Shown here piece by piece: positions 35,872-47,159 of a stretch of 64,000 bases of DNA; the stretch's first letter is position 1, and the number at the start of each line of letters is the position of its first letter. Under the pieces are notes generated by a model. The model was not told the DNA's origin, made no database searches, and saw nothing but the letters and a program-made list of their open reading frames with translations. Source of the DNA: Elusimicrobiota bacterium (GTDB taxonomy: Bacteria; CG03; SLGR01; PWQF01); contig PWOI01000196.1 in the NCBI GenBank assembly GCA_003557485.1, positions 1 to 64,000 on the forward strand. The letters run 5' to 3'. Made by a program: the position numbers and the translations under genes.

Positions 35872-37455
35872 ATGTATATAATGATGAAAAAATCTACAAA
35901 GAGAATCCTTGCGGCAGCTGCTGCCGTAATTGTTTTTCTCATGTTGGTATGGGGAATAAAATACAGGTTCGGACTTGGCCCGGCGGGAGAGCCTCTTCTT
36001 TCCTATATCCCTTCATATGCCGGTGACGAAGCCCCCCTGAGCCTGGCTGCAGGAATAACTAATCCCGGCGGAGTATGGTCTGATCTGAAAAGGACGAACT
36101 TCTTTTCGGCGCTTGAGCAAAAAGGATTTTATTCCGGCGATTCCCGGGAAAAAATTATTCTCGGTTCAATCGGCCGCAGCGCAGCCGCAGCAGTATATGC
36201 ATCTCCGGAAGGAGATTCCTTTTACCTTCTTATTTCCCGTCTGCGCGGTCCGGGCCGCGTAATGCGAGGGATTCACCGGCATTTAAGCAGTGAATACAGT
36301 GAAATAAAACAGCACGGGGAAACAGGAGTATATCAGTCCGGGGACGTATTTTATGCTGTTTCCGGAAGAGTTTTTCTGGCTTCAAACTCTATGGATCTTA
36401 TTCAAAAATCAATCAAGCTTAAAAACGGTTCCGGTCCGCAAGAGAGTTTTAACTGCGTCTACGGATGGGTTGAAGGTAGAATTTCCCGCCGCCGCAGTGG
36501 ATTCATATTTACTTCCGGAGATAATTTTAAATATGCCGCCGCGATGCTCCTGGGCCGGGAATCCCTGCTTGTTAACGAGGATTCAGGCACTGACGCTTAC
36601 CGGGAGTTTTATTTTGACAGGGGTATTAAAGTTACTTCGTATAAACCTGTCTCCCGGGAACGGACTCCACGTGGCCGCTCAGATGCGCTGGGTCTTATTA
36701 CGGAAGAAGCTGTATTTGCGCAGGCCTTTACCGATATTGATTTTGCGGAAGCCGGGCGCAACCTTTTTCACCGAAGCATAATAGATCCTGCTTTATCGGA
36801 TGAATTCGGCAAAGCGGTTTCAGTGCTCGGGAGGGAGGGGGCAATAGCCCTTACTCCTTCACGTATTCCGTCAGCTTTTCCGGGTATTGTTATTATTGCC
36901 GAAAGCATGCCCGGCGCCTACCGGGAGGCAAGGGATTTTATAGAAAGGGCGCTTGGGGTTTCTTTAAGAAGTGCTTCATCGGATAGTTTTGATTATGAAT
37001 ACGGGCGCCTCAGTCTGCTTTTTACCAGGCTCGATATTTCAATGGGGCGTCTTAAATCCGGACGGAAAGAGTTTATTGTAATAGCTTCCTCAAGAGACCT
37101 TTTTGAAAAAACCGCCGGGGTTGCTGCAGGAAAAGATAAAAGCCTGAAGCAGAGTAGTTTTTGGAAGGAGACAGAAAAGCATATTCCTTCAAGATACTCA
37201 TCGGTATACTATGCTGACGTCGGGATGTTTGCTTCAGCTGCCGGGCCGTTTCTCGGAGAATTTCTTTCGGAAACCGGGACTGTTTCTTTTCTGGCAGTAC
37301 GTCCTTTAGTCTGGCTTGGCCCCGTAGGAGGGTCGTCAGTAGAGGGAAGAGAAGAAACGAGGTCATATTCTTACATTCCGGTCAGGGATCTTGAAACGGA
37401 ACAGTGGACAGATATAATTTCTGCAGCTGTAGTTCTATTCAATGACGGAAATTAA
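35872..37455 (+). CDS. Membrane-anchored DUF3352-like protein
   Basis: A 527-residue protein with a basic N-terminus and one membrane helix (about residues 10-28), then a large domain likely to be periplasmic. The early stretch LSYIPSYAGDEAPLSLAAGI and NPGGVWSDLKRTNFFSALEQ recall DUF3352-type proteins, which have no known function. In-frame ATG codons also occur at 35881 and 35884. A TATAAT at 35842-35847 lacks a good -35. Its stop abuts the SpoIID-like gene. Confidence 0.55.
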   Translation: MYIMMKKSTKRILAAAAAVIVFLMLVWGIKYRFGLGPAGEPLLSYIPSYAGDEAPLSLAAGITNPGGVWSDLKRTNFFSALEQKGFYSGDSREKIILGSIGRSAAAAVYASPEGDSFYLLISRLRGPGRVMRGIHRHLSSEYSEIKQHGETGVYQSGDVFYAVSGRVFLASNSMDLIQKSIKLKNGSGPQESFNCVYGWVEGRISRRRSGFIFTSGDNFKYAAAMLLGRESLLVNEDSGTDAYREFYFDRGIKVTSYKPVSRERTPRGRSDALGLITEEAVFAQAFTDIDFAEAGRNLFHRSIIDPALSDEFGKAVSVLGREGAIALTPSRIPSAFPGIVIIAESMPGAYREARDFIERALGVSLRSASSDSFDYEYGRLSLLFTRLDISMGRLKSGRKEFIVIASSRDLFEKTAGVAAGKDKSLKQSSFWKETEKHIPSRYSSVYYADVGMFASAAGPFLGEFLSETGTVSFLAVRPLVWLGPVGGSSVEGREETRSYSYIPVRDLETEQWTDIISAAVVLFNDGN

Positions 37456-38601
37456 ATGAAAAATCGGTTCCTGAAGGCGCTTTTGGCTGTTTTTTTATGC
37501 CTTCTTCTTTTTGATTTCGCTTCAGGCGCCGGCCGCCGCCTTCCCGCAGATACCCTTAGAGTTGCTTTCCTTACAGATCAGACAAGAATCCATTTAAAGT
37601 GCAGTTCTTCCTTCACAGTTTACGACACGGGTTCCGGCAGAAGAACAAGGTTTGAACCTGAAGTAAATTTTGTTATTACTCCGGTTGGCGAAGATATAAT
37701 GATAGGCGACAGAAAAAAGGCCGGCCGGAAAATACAGATATCTTCACGGGACAGCAGGGAATTTTTAAGGATAAATGGAAGAAGGTACCGGGGGTCAATC
37801 ATTATACTGAATTCAGAAGGAACTCTTACCGCGGTCAATGAAATAAATATTGAAGATTACCTTAAGGGCGTCCTGCCTATGGAAATATCTCCCCGGTGGC
37901 CTATGGAGTCTGTAAAGGCTCAGGCCATAGCCGCCAGGACCTACGCCGTAAACAACCTCGGAAAATACGGTAGCAGAGGATACGATCTGACCGCGGATAT
38001 TTACTCTCAGGTATATGCCGGAATGGAGGTTGAAGATCCGCGCAGCAACAGGGCTGTAAATGAAACAAGAGGGAAAGTGATTGTTTATAAGGGGAATCTT
38101 GCAAGAAGTTATTTTCACTCCTGCTGCGGAGGGCATACCGAAGATATTCAGAAAGTCTGGGGTTCCGACATACCTTATTTCAAGGGTGTATACTGTCCTT
38201 TTTGTTCCGATTCACCCAGGGCGCGCTGGTATCTGGATCTTTCCCCTCAGGATATTGAGGCCCATCTTTCCCGGCACGGTATCAGGGAGATTGAAACTAT
38301 TAAGCTTCTTTCACGCACCGGTTCGGGAAGAGTTGACGCTATGAAAATTTCACACGCCGGCGGCGAACTTGAAGTTACCGGTCACGCTTTCAGGATGACA
38401 GTAGGCCCTAATATTTTAAAGAGCGCGCTCTTTACAATAGGCATCTCGGAGGGGCCTTACCGGTTTTACGGCAGAGGCTGGGGCCACGGTGTGGGAATGT
38501 GCCAGTGGGGGGCAAGGGGCCAGGCTCTTGAGGGTAAAAATTTCAGGGAGATACTCAGCTACTATATGCCCGGTACTGAAGTGAGAAGGTGGAGCTACTA
38601 G
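37456..38601 (+). CDS. SpoIID/LytB-domain protein
   Basis: A 381-residue exported protein with a signal peptide (about residues 1-25) and a SpoIID domain: EDYLKGVLPMEISPRWPMES, QAIAARTYA, the HSCCGGHT cluster of metal-site-like residues and the GWGHGVGMCQWGARGQA ending. Family members are lytic transglycosylases or amidase enhancers acting on peptidoglycan; they also occur in non-sporulating diderms. No sporulation genes are seen in the window. Confidence 0.85.
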   Translation: MKNRFLKALLAVFLCLLLFDFASGAGRRLPADTLRVAFLTDQTRIHLKCSSSFTVYDTGSGRRTRFEPEVNFVITPVGEDIMIGDRKKAGRKIQISSRDSREFLRINGRRYRGSIIILNSEGTLTAVNEINIEDYLKGVLPMEISPRWPMESVKAQAIAARTYAVNNLGKYGSRGYDLTADIYSQVYAGMEVEDPRSNRAVNETRGKVIVYKGNLARSYFHSCCGGHTEDIQKVWGSDIPYFKGVYCPFCSDSPRARWYLDLSPQDIEAHLSRHGIREIETIKLLSRTGSGRVDAMKISHAGGELEVTGHAFRMTVGPNILKSALFTIGISEGPYRFYGRGWGHGVGMCQWGARGQALEGKNFREILSYYMPGTEVRRWSY

Positions 38602-38624
38602 GTTCCTCCTAACTTTTTCCTGAA

Positions 38625-40999
<2,375 letters not shown>

Positions 41000-41024
41000 G
41001 TGTGTATAAAAACGGAGGAAATTA

Positions 41025-41363
41025 ATGATAGACATAGCTTATGCAATGGGTCAGGCGCCGCAGGGCGAAGCAGGTGCAGCAGGCGGGGCAATTGGCGGGT
41101 TGCTGCCCCTTATACTTATCTTTGCGGTTTTTTATCTTCTTCTTATAAGGCCTCAGAAAAAGCAGATGGTCAGGCATAAGGAAATGATTAACAGTCTGAA
41201 GAAATCAGACGAAGTCGTAACTTCGGGGGGAATTCACGGCAGGGTTACCGCTCTCAGGGGTAAAGAAATCGAGGTTGAGATCGCTCCGGAGGTAAGGGTG
41301 ACTGTCTCCCGTCAGTCGATTTCGGCCGTGAAGAGCCCTGAGGGTGAGCAGCCCCAAAAATAA
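41025..41363 (+). CDS. yajC: Preprotein translocase accessory subunit YajC
   Basis: A 112-residue protein with one membrane helix (about residues 24-45, followed by LLIRPQKKQ) and the cytoplasmic MINSLKKSDEVVTSGGIHGRV segment. A strong GGAGG precedes the ATG. It is the usual partner of secD and secF, which follow directly. Confidence 0.95.
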   Translation: MIDIAYAMGQAPQGEAGAAGGAIGGLLPLILIFAVFYLLLIRPQKKQMVRHKEMINSLKKSDEVVTSGGIHGRVTALRGKEIEVEIAPEVRVTVSRQSISAVKSPEGEQPQK

Positions 41364-41377
41364 GGACGGTATCTTAA

Positions 41378-42739
41378 ATGAATAAATCTCTTCAGTGGAA
41401 AATAACAATAATACTTGTCGTTGTAGTAGGGGCGATATGGTCTCTCTTTCCGACTTACAGGTGGTATTCCATGGACGACGAGCAGCAGGAAAGGCTTATG
41501 CAGATGAGGGATCCCATTGTTGAAAGGACCCTTAATCTTGGCCTTGACCTTCAGGGAGGAATGCACCTTACCCTGGAAGCGCAGATAGATCAGGCGCCGG
41601 ACGATATTTCAACAAGAGAAGCGGTTGACCGGGCTCTTGAAATCATACGCAACCGGATAGACCAGTTCGGCGTAGCGGAGCCTCACATAGTCCGCCGCGG
41701 AGAACGCTGGATAGATGTCCAGCTTCCCGGTGTTGATGATCCTGAAAGGGCTATAGAACTTATTGGCCGTACCGCCCGTCTTGAGTTTCATATAGTAAGC
41801 GAAGAACCGCCCCCGTTTGAAGATGAGGAAGTCCCCCCGGGGTATTTGGTTCTTGAAGGCCGCCGCGGCGAGAGATTTCTTGTGCGGGAAGAACCGGAGC
41901 TTACAGGCGCATCACTGAAAGACGCCAGGGTAAGTACAGGCGGAGATTTCGGCCGGCCTCACGTTGCTTTTAATCTTGACTCCGATGGAGGGAGAATATT
42001 TGAGAGGGTTACCGAAGCCAATATTGACAGGCGCCTTGCCATAGTGCTTGACGGTGTAGTTCAGTCTGCACCCGTAATACGATCAAGAATACCGGGAGGA
42101 AGCGGAATAATAGAAGGCGCCTTTACTCTGGAGGATGCAAGGGATCTTGCAATGCTTCTCAGGGCAGGTGCTCTTCCCGTTCCTGTAGAGATTATAGAAA
42201 ACAGGACAATAGGGCCGGGATTGGGTGAGGACTCCATAAGAGCAGGTGTTGCCGCTCTTGCTCTTGGTTTCATACTTGTCCTTTTCTTTATGGTCGTATA
42301 TTACAGGATGGGGGGGCTGATTGCTGATATTGCCCTTATTATGAACATACTGATACTGCTCGGTATTATGGCTTTGCCCGGATTGGGGTTTACTTTAACC
42401 TTGCCCGGAATTGCCGGAATTGTTCTTATAACCGGAATGGCGGTTGACGCCAATGTTCTCATTTTTGAAAGAATAAGAGAAGAGCTTGAAGGAGGAAAAA
42501 CACCCCGCGTAGCTATAGACGCAGGTTACAAGAAGGCAACTTCTACAATTCTTGACGCCAATATAACGACTCTTGTCGCAGCCGCTTTTCTTTTTCAGTT
42601 CGGAACCGGCCCGATTCAGGGTTTTGCAGTTACGCTCTTTATAGGAATTTCGGCAAGTATGTTTACGGCCCTGGTAGTAACAAAGGCGGTTTTTGATATC
42701 CTGGCCGGTGAAAGAAAAATAAAGGAACTAAAAATATGA
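41378..42739 (+). CDS. secD: Protein translocase subunit SecD
   Basis: A 453-residue RND-type membrane protein that uses the proton motive force to pull secreted proteins across the inner membrane. It has an N-terminal helix, LGLDLQGGMHLTLE, a periplasmic P1 domain of moderate size and five C-terminal helices with GMAVDANVLIFERIREE. It overlaps secF by 4 bases. Confidence 0.95.
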   Translation: MNKSLQWKITIILVVVVGAIWSLFPTYRWYSMDDEQQERLMQMRDPIVERTLNLGLDLQGGMHLTLEAQIDQAPDDISTREAVDRALEIIRNRIDQFGVAEPHIVRRGERWIDVQLPGVDDPERAIELIGRTARLEFHIVSEEPPPFEDEEVPPGYLVLEGRRGERFLVREEPELTGASLKDARVSTGGDFGRPHVAFNLDSDGGRIFERVTEANIDRRLAIVLDGVVQSAPVIRSRIPGGSGIIEGAFTLEDARDLAMLLRAGALPVPVEIIENRTIGPGLGEDSIRAGVAALALGFILVLFFMVVYYRMGGLIADIALIMNILILLGIMALPGLGFTLTLPGIAGIVLITGMAVDANVLIFERIREELEGGKTPRVAIDAGYKKATSTILDANITTLVAAAFLFQFGTGPIQGFAVTLFIGISASMFTALVVTKAVFDILAGERKIKELKI

Positions 42740-43620
42740 GACTTCTGCGTAATACTTCAATTAATTTTCTGAAAATAAGAAAAGCTGCTTTTATAATGTC
42801 AGCGGTACTGCTTGTTGCTTCCCTTTATCTTTTTTTCGTTAGGAAGCCCAATTGGGGAACAGACTTTACCGGGGGAACATTAGTACATGTCCGGTTTGAC
42901 AGCCTTCCTTCTGAATTTCTGATAAGAGAGGCGCTTTCGCAGGCAGGATACGAGCATCCGTCCGTGCAGAGATTCCGTGATGCGGAAGCTGCTATAATAC
43001 GGATAAGTCCCCAGGAAGAAGACGCAGCTGTGGCAGACGATGTCGGAAAAACCCTTTCTGCTGCGTTTTCAACGGAAAATCCCGAGATCATGAGAACTGA
43101 AATGGTAGGGCCTGCCGTGGGGGACTACCTGAGAGAGAGAGCTATGTGGGCATTTTTACTGGCTTTTGCAGCTATCATTCTTTACGTGGCCTGGCGTTTC
43201 AGGGGAGGGGTTTGGGGCCTTTCAGCTGTTATTGCTCTTATCCATGATGTGATAATTGTTTTCGGACTCCTCATTTTTCTGGGCATAACAATAGATCTTG
43301 TTGTTGTAGCTGCCCTGCTTACTCTTGCAGGTTATTCGGTAAATGATTCTATTGTAGTTTATGACAGGATAAGGGAAAACATAAAACTTCACTATAAAAA
43401 ACCTCTGGTTGAAGTTATAAACCTCAGCATAAACGAGACTCTTTCAAGAACAGTCATCACATCCGGAACAACTCTTGCTGTGGTCATAGCTCTTCTTCTA
43501 AGGGGCGGGGAAGTCCTGCACGGGTTTTCCGTTGCTCTTTGCGCAGGCATAATAATCGGAACTTATTCTTCAATTTTCGTAGCGGCTCCTCTGGTCTATG
43601 CCTGGCAGCACAAAAAATAA
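42736..43620 (+). CDS. secF: Protein translocase subunit SecF
   Basis: A 294-residue partner of SecD. WGTDFTGGT follows the first helix, and the conserved GYSVNDSIVVYDRIREN lies in the helical bundle. Its 3' end overlaps the next gene by 23 bases. Confidence 0.95.
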   Translation: MRLLRNTSINFLKIRKAAFIMSAVLLVASLYLFFVRKPNWGTDFTGGTLVHVRFDSLPSEFLIREALSQAGYEHPSVQRFRDAEAAIIRISPQEEDAAVADDVGKTLSAAFSTENPEIMRTEMVGPAVGDYLRERAMWAFLLAFAAIILYVAWRFRGGVWGLSAVIALIHDVIIVFGLLIFLGITIDLVVVAALLTLAGYSVNDSIVVYDRIRENIKLHYKKPLVEVINLSINETLSRTVITSGTTLAVVIALLLRGGEVLHGFSVALCAGIIIGTYSSIFVAAPLVYAWQHKK

Positions 43621-44245
43621 AAAAACTCCTGCGGCAGTCTCCCTTAGGAAAATTAAGGGACTTAAGATAAAACTCAGGAAAAGAGAAATCCTCCGACATC
43701 TCAAATACAGCCCCGGTTCCGGCGAAATCACACCGGAAACCGAAAGCCTTATGCAAGAGGAAATTCAGAGAGCCTATGAACTAATATACCCCTGTGTAAT
43801 ATACCTTACAGTGCCTCGCAACTCGGAAATTTTTGAGAAGGTTAAAAACGAAATACTCAGGGGTTCGGAAAAAACGGAAAAGATTTCTTCAGGTTCTGTA
43901 GCCGTTACGCTGATGGCTTCTACCGCGGGTATTAAAATAGAAAAAGAAATTGATAAACTGAAGGAAAAAGAACTTGCCCGTGCTCTTATACTTGATGCGG
44001 CCGGCAGCGAAGCCGCAGAACAGTCGGTAAATTTTGTTTCAAAACTTATAAGCGAACAGGCCGGCGAAGATGAATGCTATACAGGAATGAGAATTTCTCC
44101 CGGTTACGGCGGTTGGGATGTAAGGGTAACGGAAAAAATACTGACTATGCTTGATACATCAAAAATAGGAATAGAATATACTTCTTCCGGAATAATGTGT
44201 CCCCGTAAATCTGTCGCAGCAATACAGCCCTGGTTTAAGCAATGA
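43598..44245 (+). CDS. Stand-alone MetH reactivation-domain protein
   Basis: A 215-residue protein that resembles the C-terminal SAM-binding activation domain of cobalamin-dependent methionine synthase: the RISPGYGGWDV motif (compare the RxxPGY SAM-binding motif) and the late YTSSGIMCPRKSVA segment. It would reductively remethylate cob(II)alamin. The metH gene starts 4 bases before its stop and lacks this domain, so function is split over two genes, as in Thermotoga. Confidence 0.85.
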   Translation: MPGSTKNKKTPAAVSLRKIKGLKIKLRKREILRHLKYSPGSGEITPETESLMQEEIQRAYELIYPCVIYLTVPRNSEIFEKVKNEILRGSEKTEKISSGSVAVTLMASTAGIKIEKEIDKLKEKELARALILDAAGSEAAEQSVNFVSKLISEQAGEDECYTGMRISPGYGGWDVRVTEKILTMLDTSKIGIEYTSSGIMCPRKSVAAIQPWFKQ

Positions 44246-46536
44246 AAAAACAAAAAATTACTTTTTTAGACGGAGGTATGGGTACTTCGCTTGCAAAGCT
44301 CGGAAAGGATTCGTCTGCCTTATCTAACCTGACAAATCCAGATGCCGTAAAAAAAATACACCTTGAATTTATCCAGTCCGGGGCTGATATAATTCAGACG
44401 AATACTTTCTCGGCCAATCCCGCAATTTACAGAAAAGACTATAAAAAACTTATATCAGAGGGAGTGAAACTGGCCCGGAAAGCAGTTGCGGAGTCCGGAT
44501 GTAAAGTAACCATAGCAGGCTCCATAGGCCCTACAGGAAAAATGGTGTCCCCTATAGGAACTCTTGATTTTGAGGAAGCGGTAAATATTTTTAAAAAGGC
44601 AGCCGGAACTTTTTATGACGCGGGTGTGGATACTTTCATAATTGAGACTTTTGACGACATATCGGAAATGAGAGCCGCTCTGATAGGGTTAGGGGAAGCT
44701 GTTCCGGATGCGAGGGTTTTTGCGTCTATGACATTTTCTTCCGGTGACAGGACATCTACCGGTACACCTGCCGAAGCTGCCGCTATAGCAATGGATGCGC
44801 TGGGCGCCGATGTAATAGGGGTAAACTGCTCATTCGGACCTGAAGGGTTGGCCGGAGTTGTCAAAAAAATGAGAAGGTACACTAAAAAACCTTTGATGGC
44901 CCAGCCCAATGCCGGACTCCCGGATGTTTCAAAAGGTACTATGGTATATCCTGAAAATCCGGTTGATTTTGCATCCAAATGCCGGCAGCTTGTAAAGGCC
45001 GGGGCGTCTTTTATTGGTGGCTGCTGCGGCACTTCGCCGGACCACATAGCCTCACTTAAAAAAATAATGAAAGACATTTGTCCTTCTTCCCCTCCGGAAA
45101 GCGTTCCCGCAGCGATAACTTCCCGGACCTCTTTTACCGTATTCGGGGAGTTCCCGGTTATAATAGGAGAGAGAATTAATTTTACAGCCCGTCCGGAATT
45201 GGCTACCTCGGAAGCGAAAGTTGTTGCCGAAGGACTTAAGCAGAAAAAAGCCGGAGCTCTTGCTCTCGATGTAAACCTTGGAAGTAATGAGGAAAGAACT
45301 CTGGAAACGGTGATGGCTGTTGAGAGGAGGGTTTCTCTTCCGGTTGTTTTGGATTCACATAACGCCGCAGAGATAGAAAAGACAGTAAGGCGGTATCCCG
45401 GGGTACTTCTTTTAAACTCAATATCCGCGGAAAAGGAAAAAATGAAGGCTCTTTTCCCGATAGTTAAGAAGTACGGCCTTCCTTTTATAGCTCTTTGCGT
45501 TTCGGATAAAGGCGTTCCTTCTGCCATAAGCGGCAAACTGAAAATTGCGGAACTACTGCTTAAAAGGGCCCGCGAGGAAAAAATTCCAGAAGGAAAAATA
45601 CTTGTCGATCCGGTAGTTCTTGCCGCTTCCTCTGATACTTCTTCAGCTTATAAAACACTGAGGGCTATTGAAAAGATCTCTGCTAATACCGTTATCGGTG
45701 TAAGCAATGTATCCGGCGGCATGCCTCAGCGGGCACTTCTAAACCAGGCGTTAAGTACCCTTGCCGTTTACTGCGGAGCCTCGGCTCTGATAGCTGACCC
45801 TATGGATGCAGACCTGGTTTATATTTTCCATGCATCGGCCCTTCTTTCCGGCAGGGATACAAATGCTCTTAACTATACGGGGTATTTTGCTCCCGGTTCG
45901 GAAAAGTTTTCCTTTGACAATCTTCTTTCTCAGGCTGTTTTTGAAGGAAGCAGAGAGGAAGCCTCCCGGCTTTCCCGGATGGCTGACAGGGATACGGATC
46001 CGATTGAAATAATAGAAAAACAGATTGCTCCCGCACTCGACAGGGTGGGAAAGGAATACTCCGAAAAACGGCTTTTCCTTCCGCAGCTTGTCGAGTCGGC
46101 GCGCAGCGCAGAGGCAGCTGTAGAAGAAATAGAAAAATATATGAAAGCCGGCGGCTCCGAAAGAAAGAAAAAAGGAACAATTGTAATAGCTACGGTAAAG
46201 GGAGATATACATGATATAGGTAAAAATCTTGTGACCCTGCTTCTTAAAAATTCTTCTTTTAATGTTGTGGATATGGGTGTTGATGTCGATTCTGCAAGAA
46301 TAGTTGATGAAGCCGTAAAGCGAGGGGCTCATATCATTGCTCTTTCCGCTCTTATGACTACCACAATGGAGAGTATGAAAGAAGTCAAACGGATTCTGGA
46401 CAGTAGAAAGCTTAAAATACCCGTTCTTGTGGGCGGCGCCGCGGTGACTGAAAAATTTGCTGCCGGAATAGGAGCATTTTACGCTAAAGACGCCGTAAAA
46501 GCGGTAAAAGCTGCCGAAAATATAATATCCGGATAA
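44242..46536 (+). CDS. metH: Cobalamin-dependent methionine synthase without reactivation domain
   Basis: A 764-residue enzyme moving a methyl group from methyltetrahydrofolate to homocysteine. Residues 1-290 bind homocysteine and zinc (C196 in GVNCSFGP, C261 and C262 in GGCCGTSP); about 310-560 bind the folate (GERINFTARPEL, LDVNLGS, DSHN, SNVSGG); about 560-640 are the cap; 645-764 bind B12 with D655-x-H657-x-x-G660 in GDIHDIGKN. The activation domain is supplied by the upstream gene. Confidence 0.94.
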   Translation: MKKQKITFLDGGMGTSLAKLGKDSSALSNLTNPDAVKKIHLEFIQSGADIIQTNTFSANPAIYRKDYKKLISEGVKLARKAVAESGCKVTIAGSIGPTGKMVSPIGTLDFEEAVNIFKKAAGTFYDAGVDTFIIETFDDISEMRAALIGLGEAVPDARVFASMTFSSGDRTSTGTPAEAAAIAMDALGADVIGVNCSFGPEGLAGVVKKMRRYTKKPLMAQPNAGLPDVSKGTMVYPENPVDFASKCRQLVKAGASFIGGCCGTSPDHIASLKKIMKDICPSSPPESVPAAITSRTSFTVFGEFPVIIGERINFTARPELATSEAKVVAEGLKQKKAGALALDVNLGSNEERTLETVMAVERRVSLPVVLDSHNAAEIEKTVRRYPGVLLLNSISAEKEKMKALFPIVKKYGLPFIALCVSDKGVPSAISGKLKIAELLLKRAREEKIPEGKILVDPVVLAASSDTSSAYKTLRAIEKISANTVIGVSNVSGGMPQRALLNQALSTLAVYCGASALIADPMDADLVYIFHASALLSGRDTNALNYTGYFAPGSEKFSFDNLLSQAVFEGSREEASRLSRMADRDTDPIEIIEKQIAPALDRVGKEYSEKRLFLPQLVESARSAEAAVEEIEKYMKAGGSERKKKGTIVIATVKGDIHDIGKNLVTLLLKNSSFNVVDMGVDVDSARIVDEAVKRGAHIIALSALMTTTMESMKEVKRILDSRKLKIPVLVGGAAVTEKFAAGIGAFYAKDAVKAVKAAENIISG

Positions 46537-47159
46537 TGTCTGTTTTCCTGGTTTCAGTTTTAATGAATCTTTATATCAGGTTTACAGGACTGACAACGCG
46601 AATTACAATTTTCGGAGAAGAAAGATTACCCGAACCACCTTTTGTTTACGTCTTCTGGCACAGCCGTCTTGCTCTTCTTTCGTACTCGCACCGTAAAAGG
46701 GGAGTGAAGGTGCTTCTCTCTACCTCAAGGGATGGGGAAATAATATGGAAAATCATTAAATCACTCGGGTTTTCCTGTATACGGGGAACGGCTTCAAAAC
46801 CCGGCCAGGCGCGCCGCGCAGCGGTGGAGATGCTGGGTTCACTCAAAAAAGGAGATGTTGTTGCAATAACACCTGATGGCCCGAAAGGCCCCCCGGGGGT
46901 TGTTAAAAAAGGTGTTCCCTATCTTGCCCGGAAATCCGGATGCCCGATAGTGCCGATAAGCTGGGACACTGCCAGAAAAAAAATAATGAAAAGCTGGGAC
47001 CGGCTTGTTCTTCCTCTCCCTTTCAGCAAAGCGGCGGTAGCGGTAGGAAGCCCCTATTATGTACCTGAAGATGCCGATGAAGAAAAGGAGGCTTTGAAAA
47101 TAAAACATCTTATAGAGGAGCAGGATGAAAGGGCCTCCCGTCTACTGAGACAAATATGA
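46536..47159 (+). CDS. DUF374 lysophospholipid-acyltransferase-like protein
   Basis: A 207-residue membrane-associated protein with an FWHSRLALLSY motif (the HxxxxD-like site of this family is modified), STSRDGEIIWK, GTASKPGQARR and TPDGPKGPPGV. Proteins of this type are encoded next to waaA in many diderms and are thought to act on lipid A or related lipids. It overlaps metH by one base and waaA by 4. Confidence 0.85.
   Translation: MSVFLVSVLMNLYIRFTGLTTRITIFGEERLPEPPFVYVFWHSRLALLSYSHRKRGVKVLLSTSRDGEIIWKIIKSLGFSCIRGTASKPGQARRAAVEMLGSLKKGDVVAITPDGPKGPPGVVKKGVPYLARKSGCPIVPISWDTARKKIMKSWDRLVLPLPFSKAAVAVGSPYYVPEDADEEKEALKIKHLIEEQDERASRLLRQI

Noticed and set aside
44613-45536. Long open frame of about 307 codons on the minus strand within metH
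   Set aside because: Opposite well-supported methionine synthase sequence; low-complexity Ser/Ala/Pro-rich translation without motifs.
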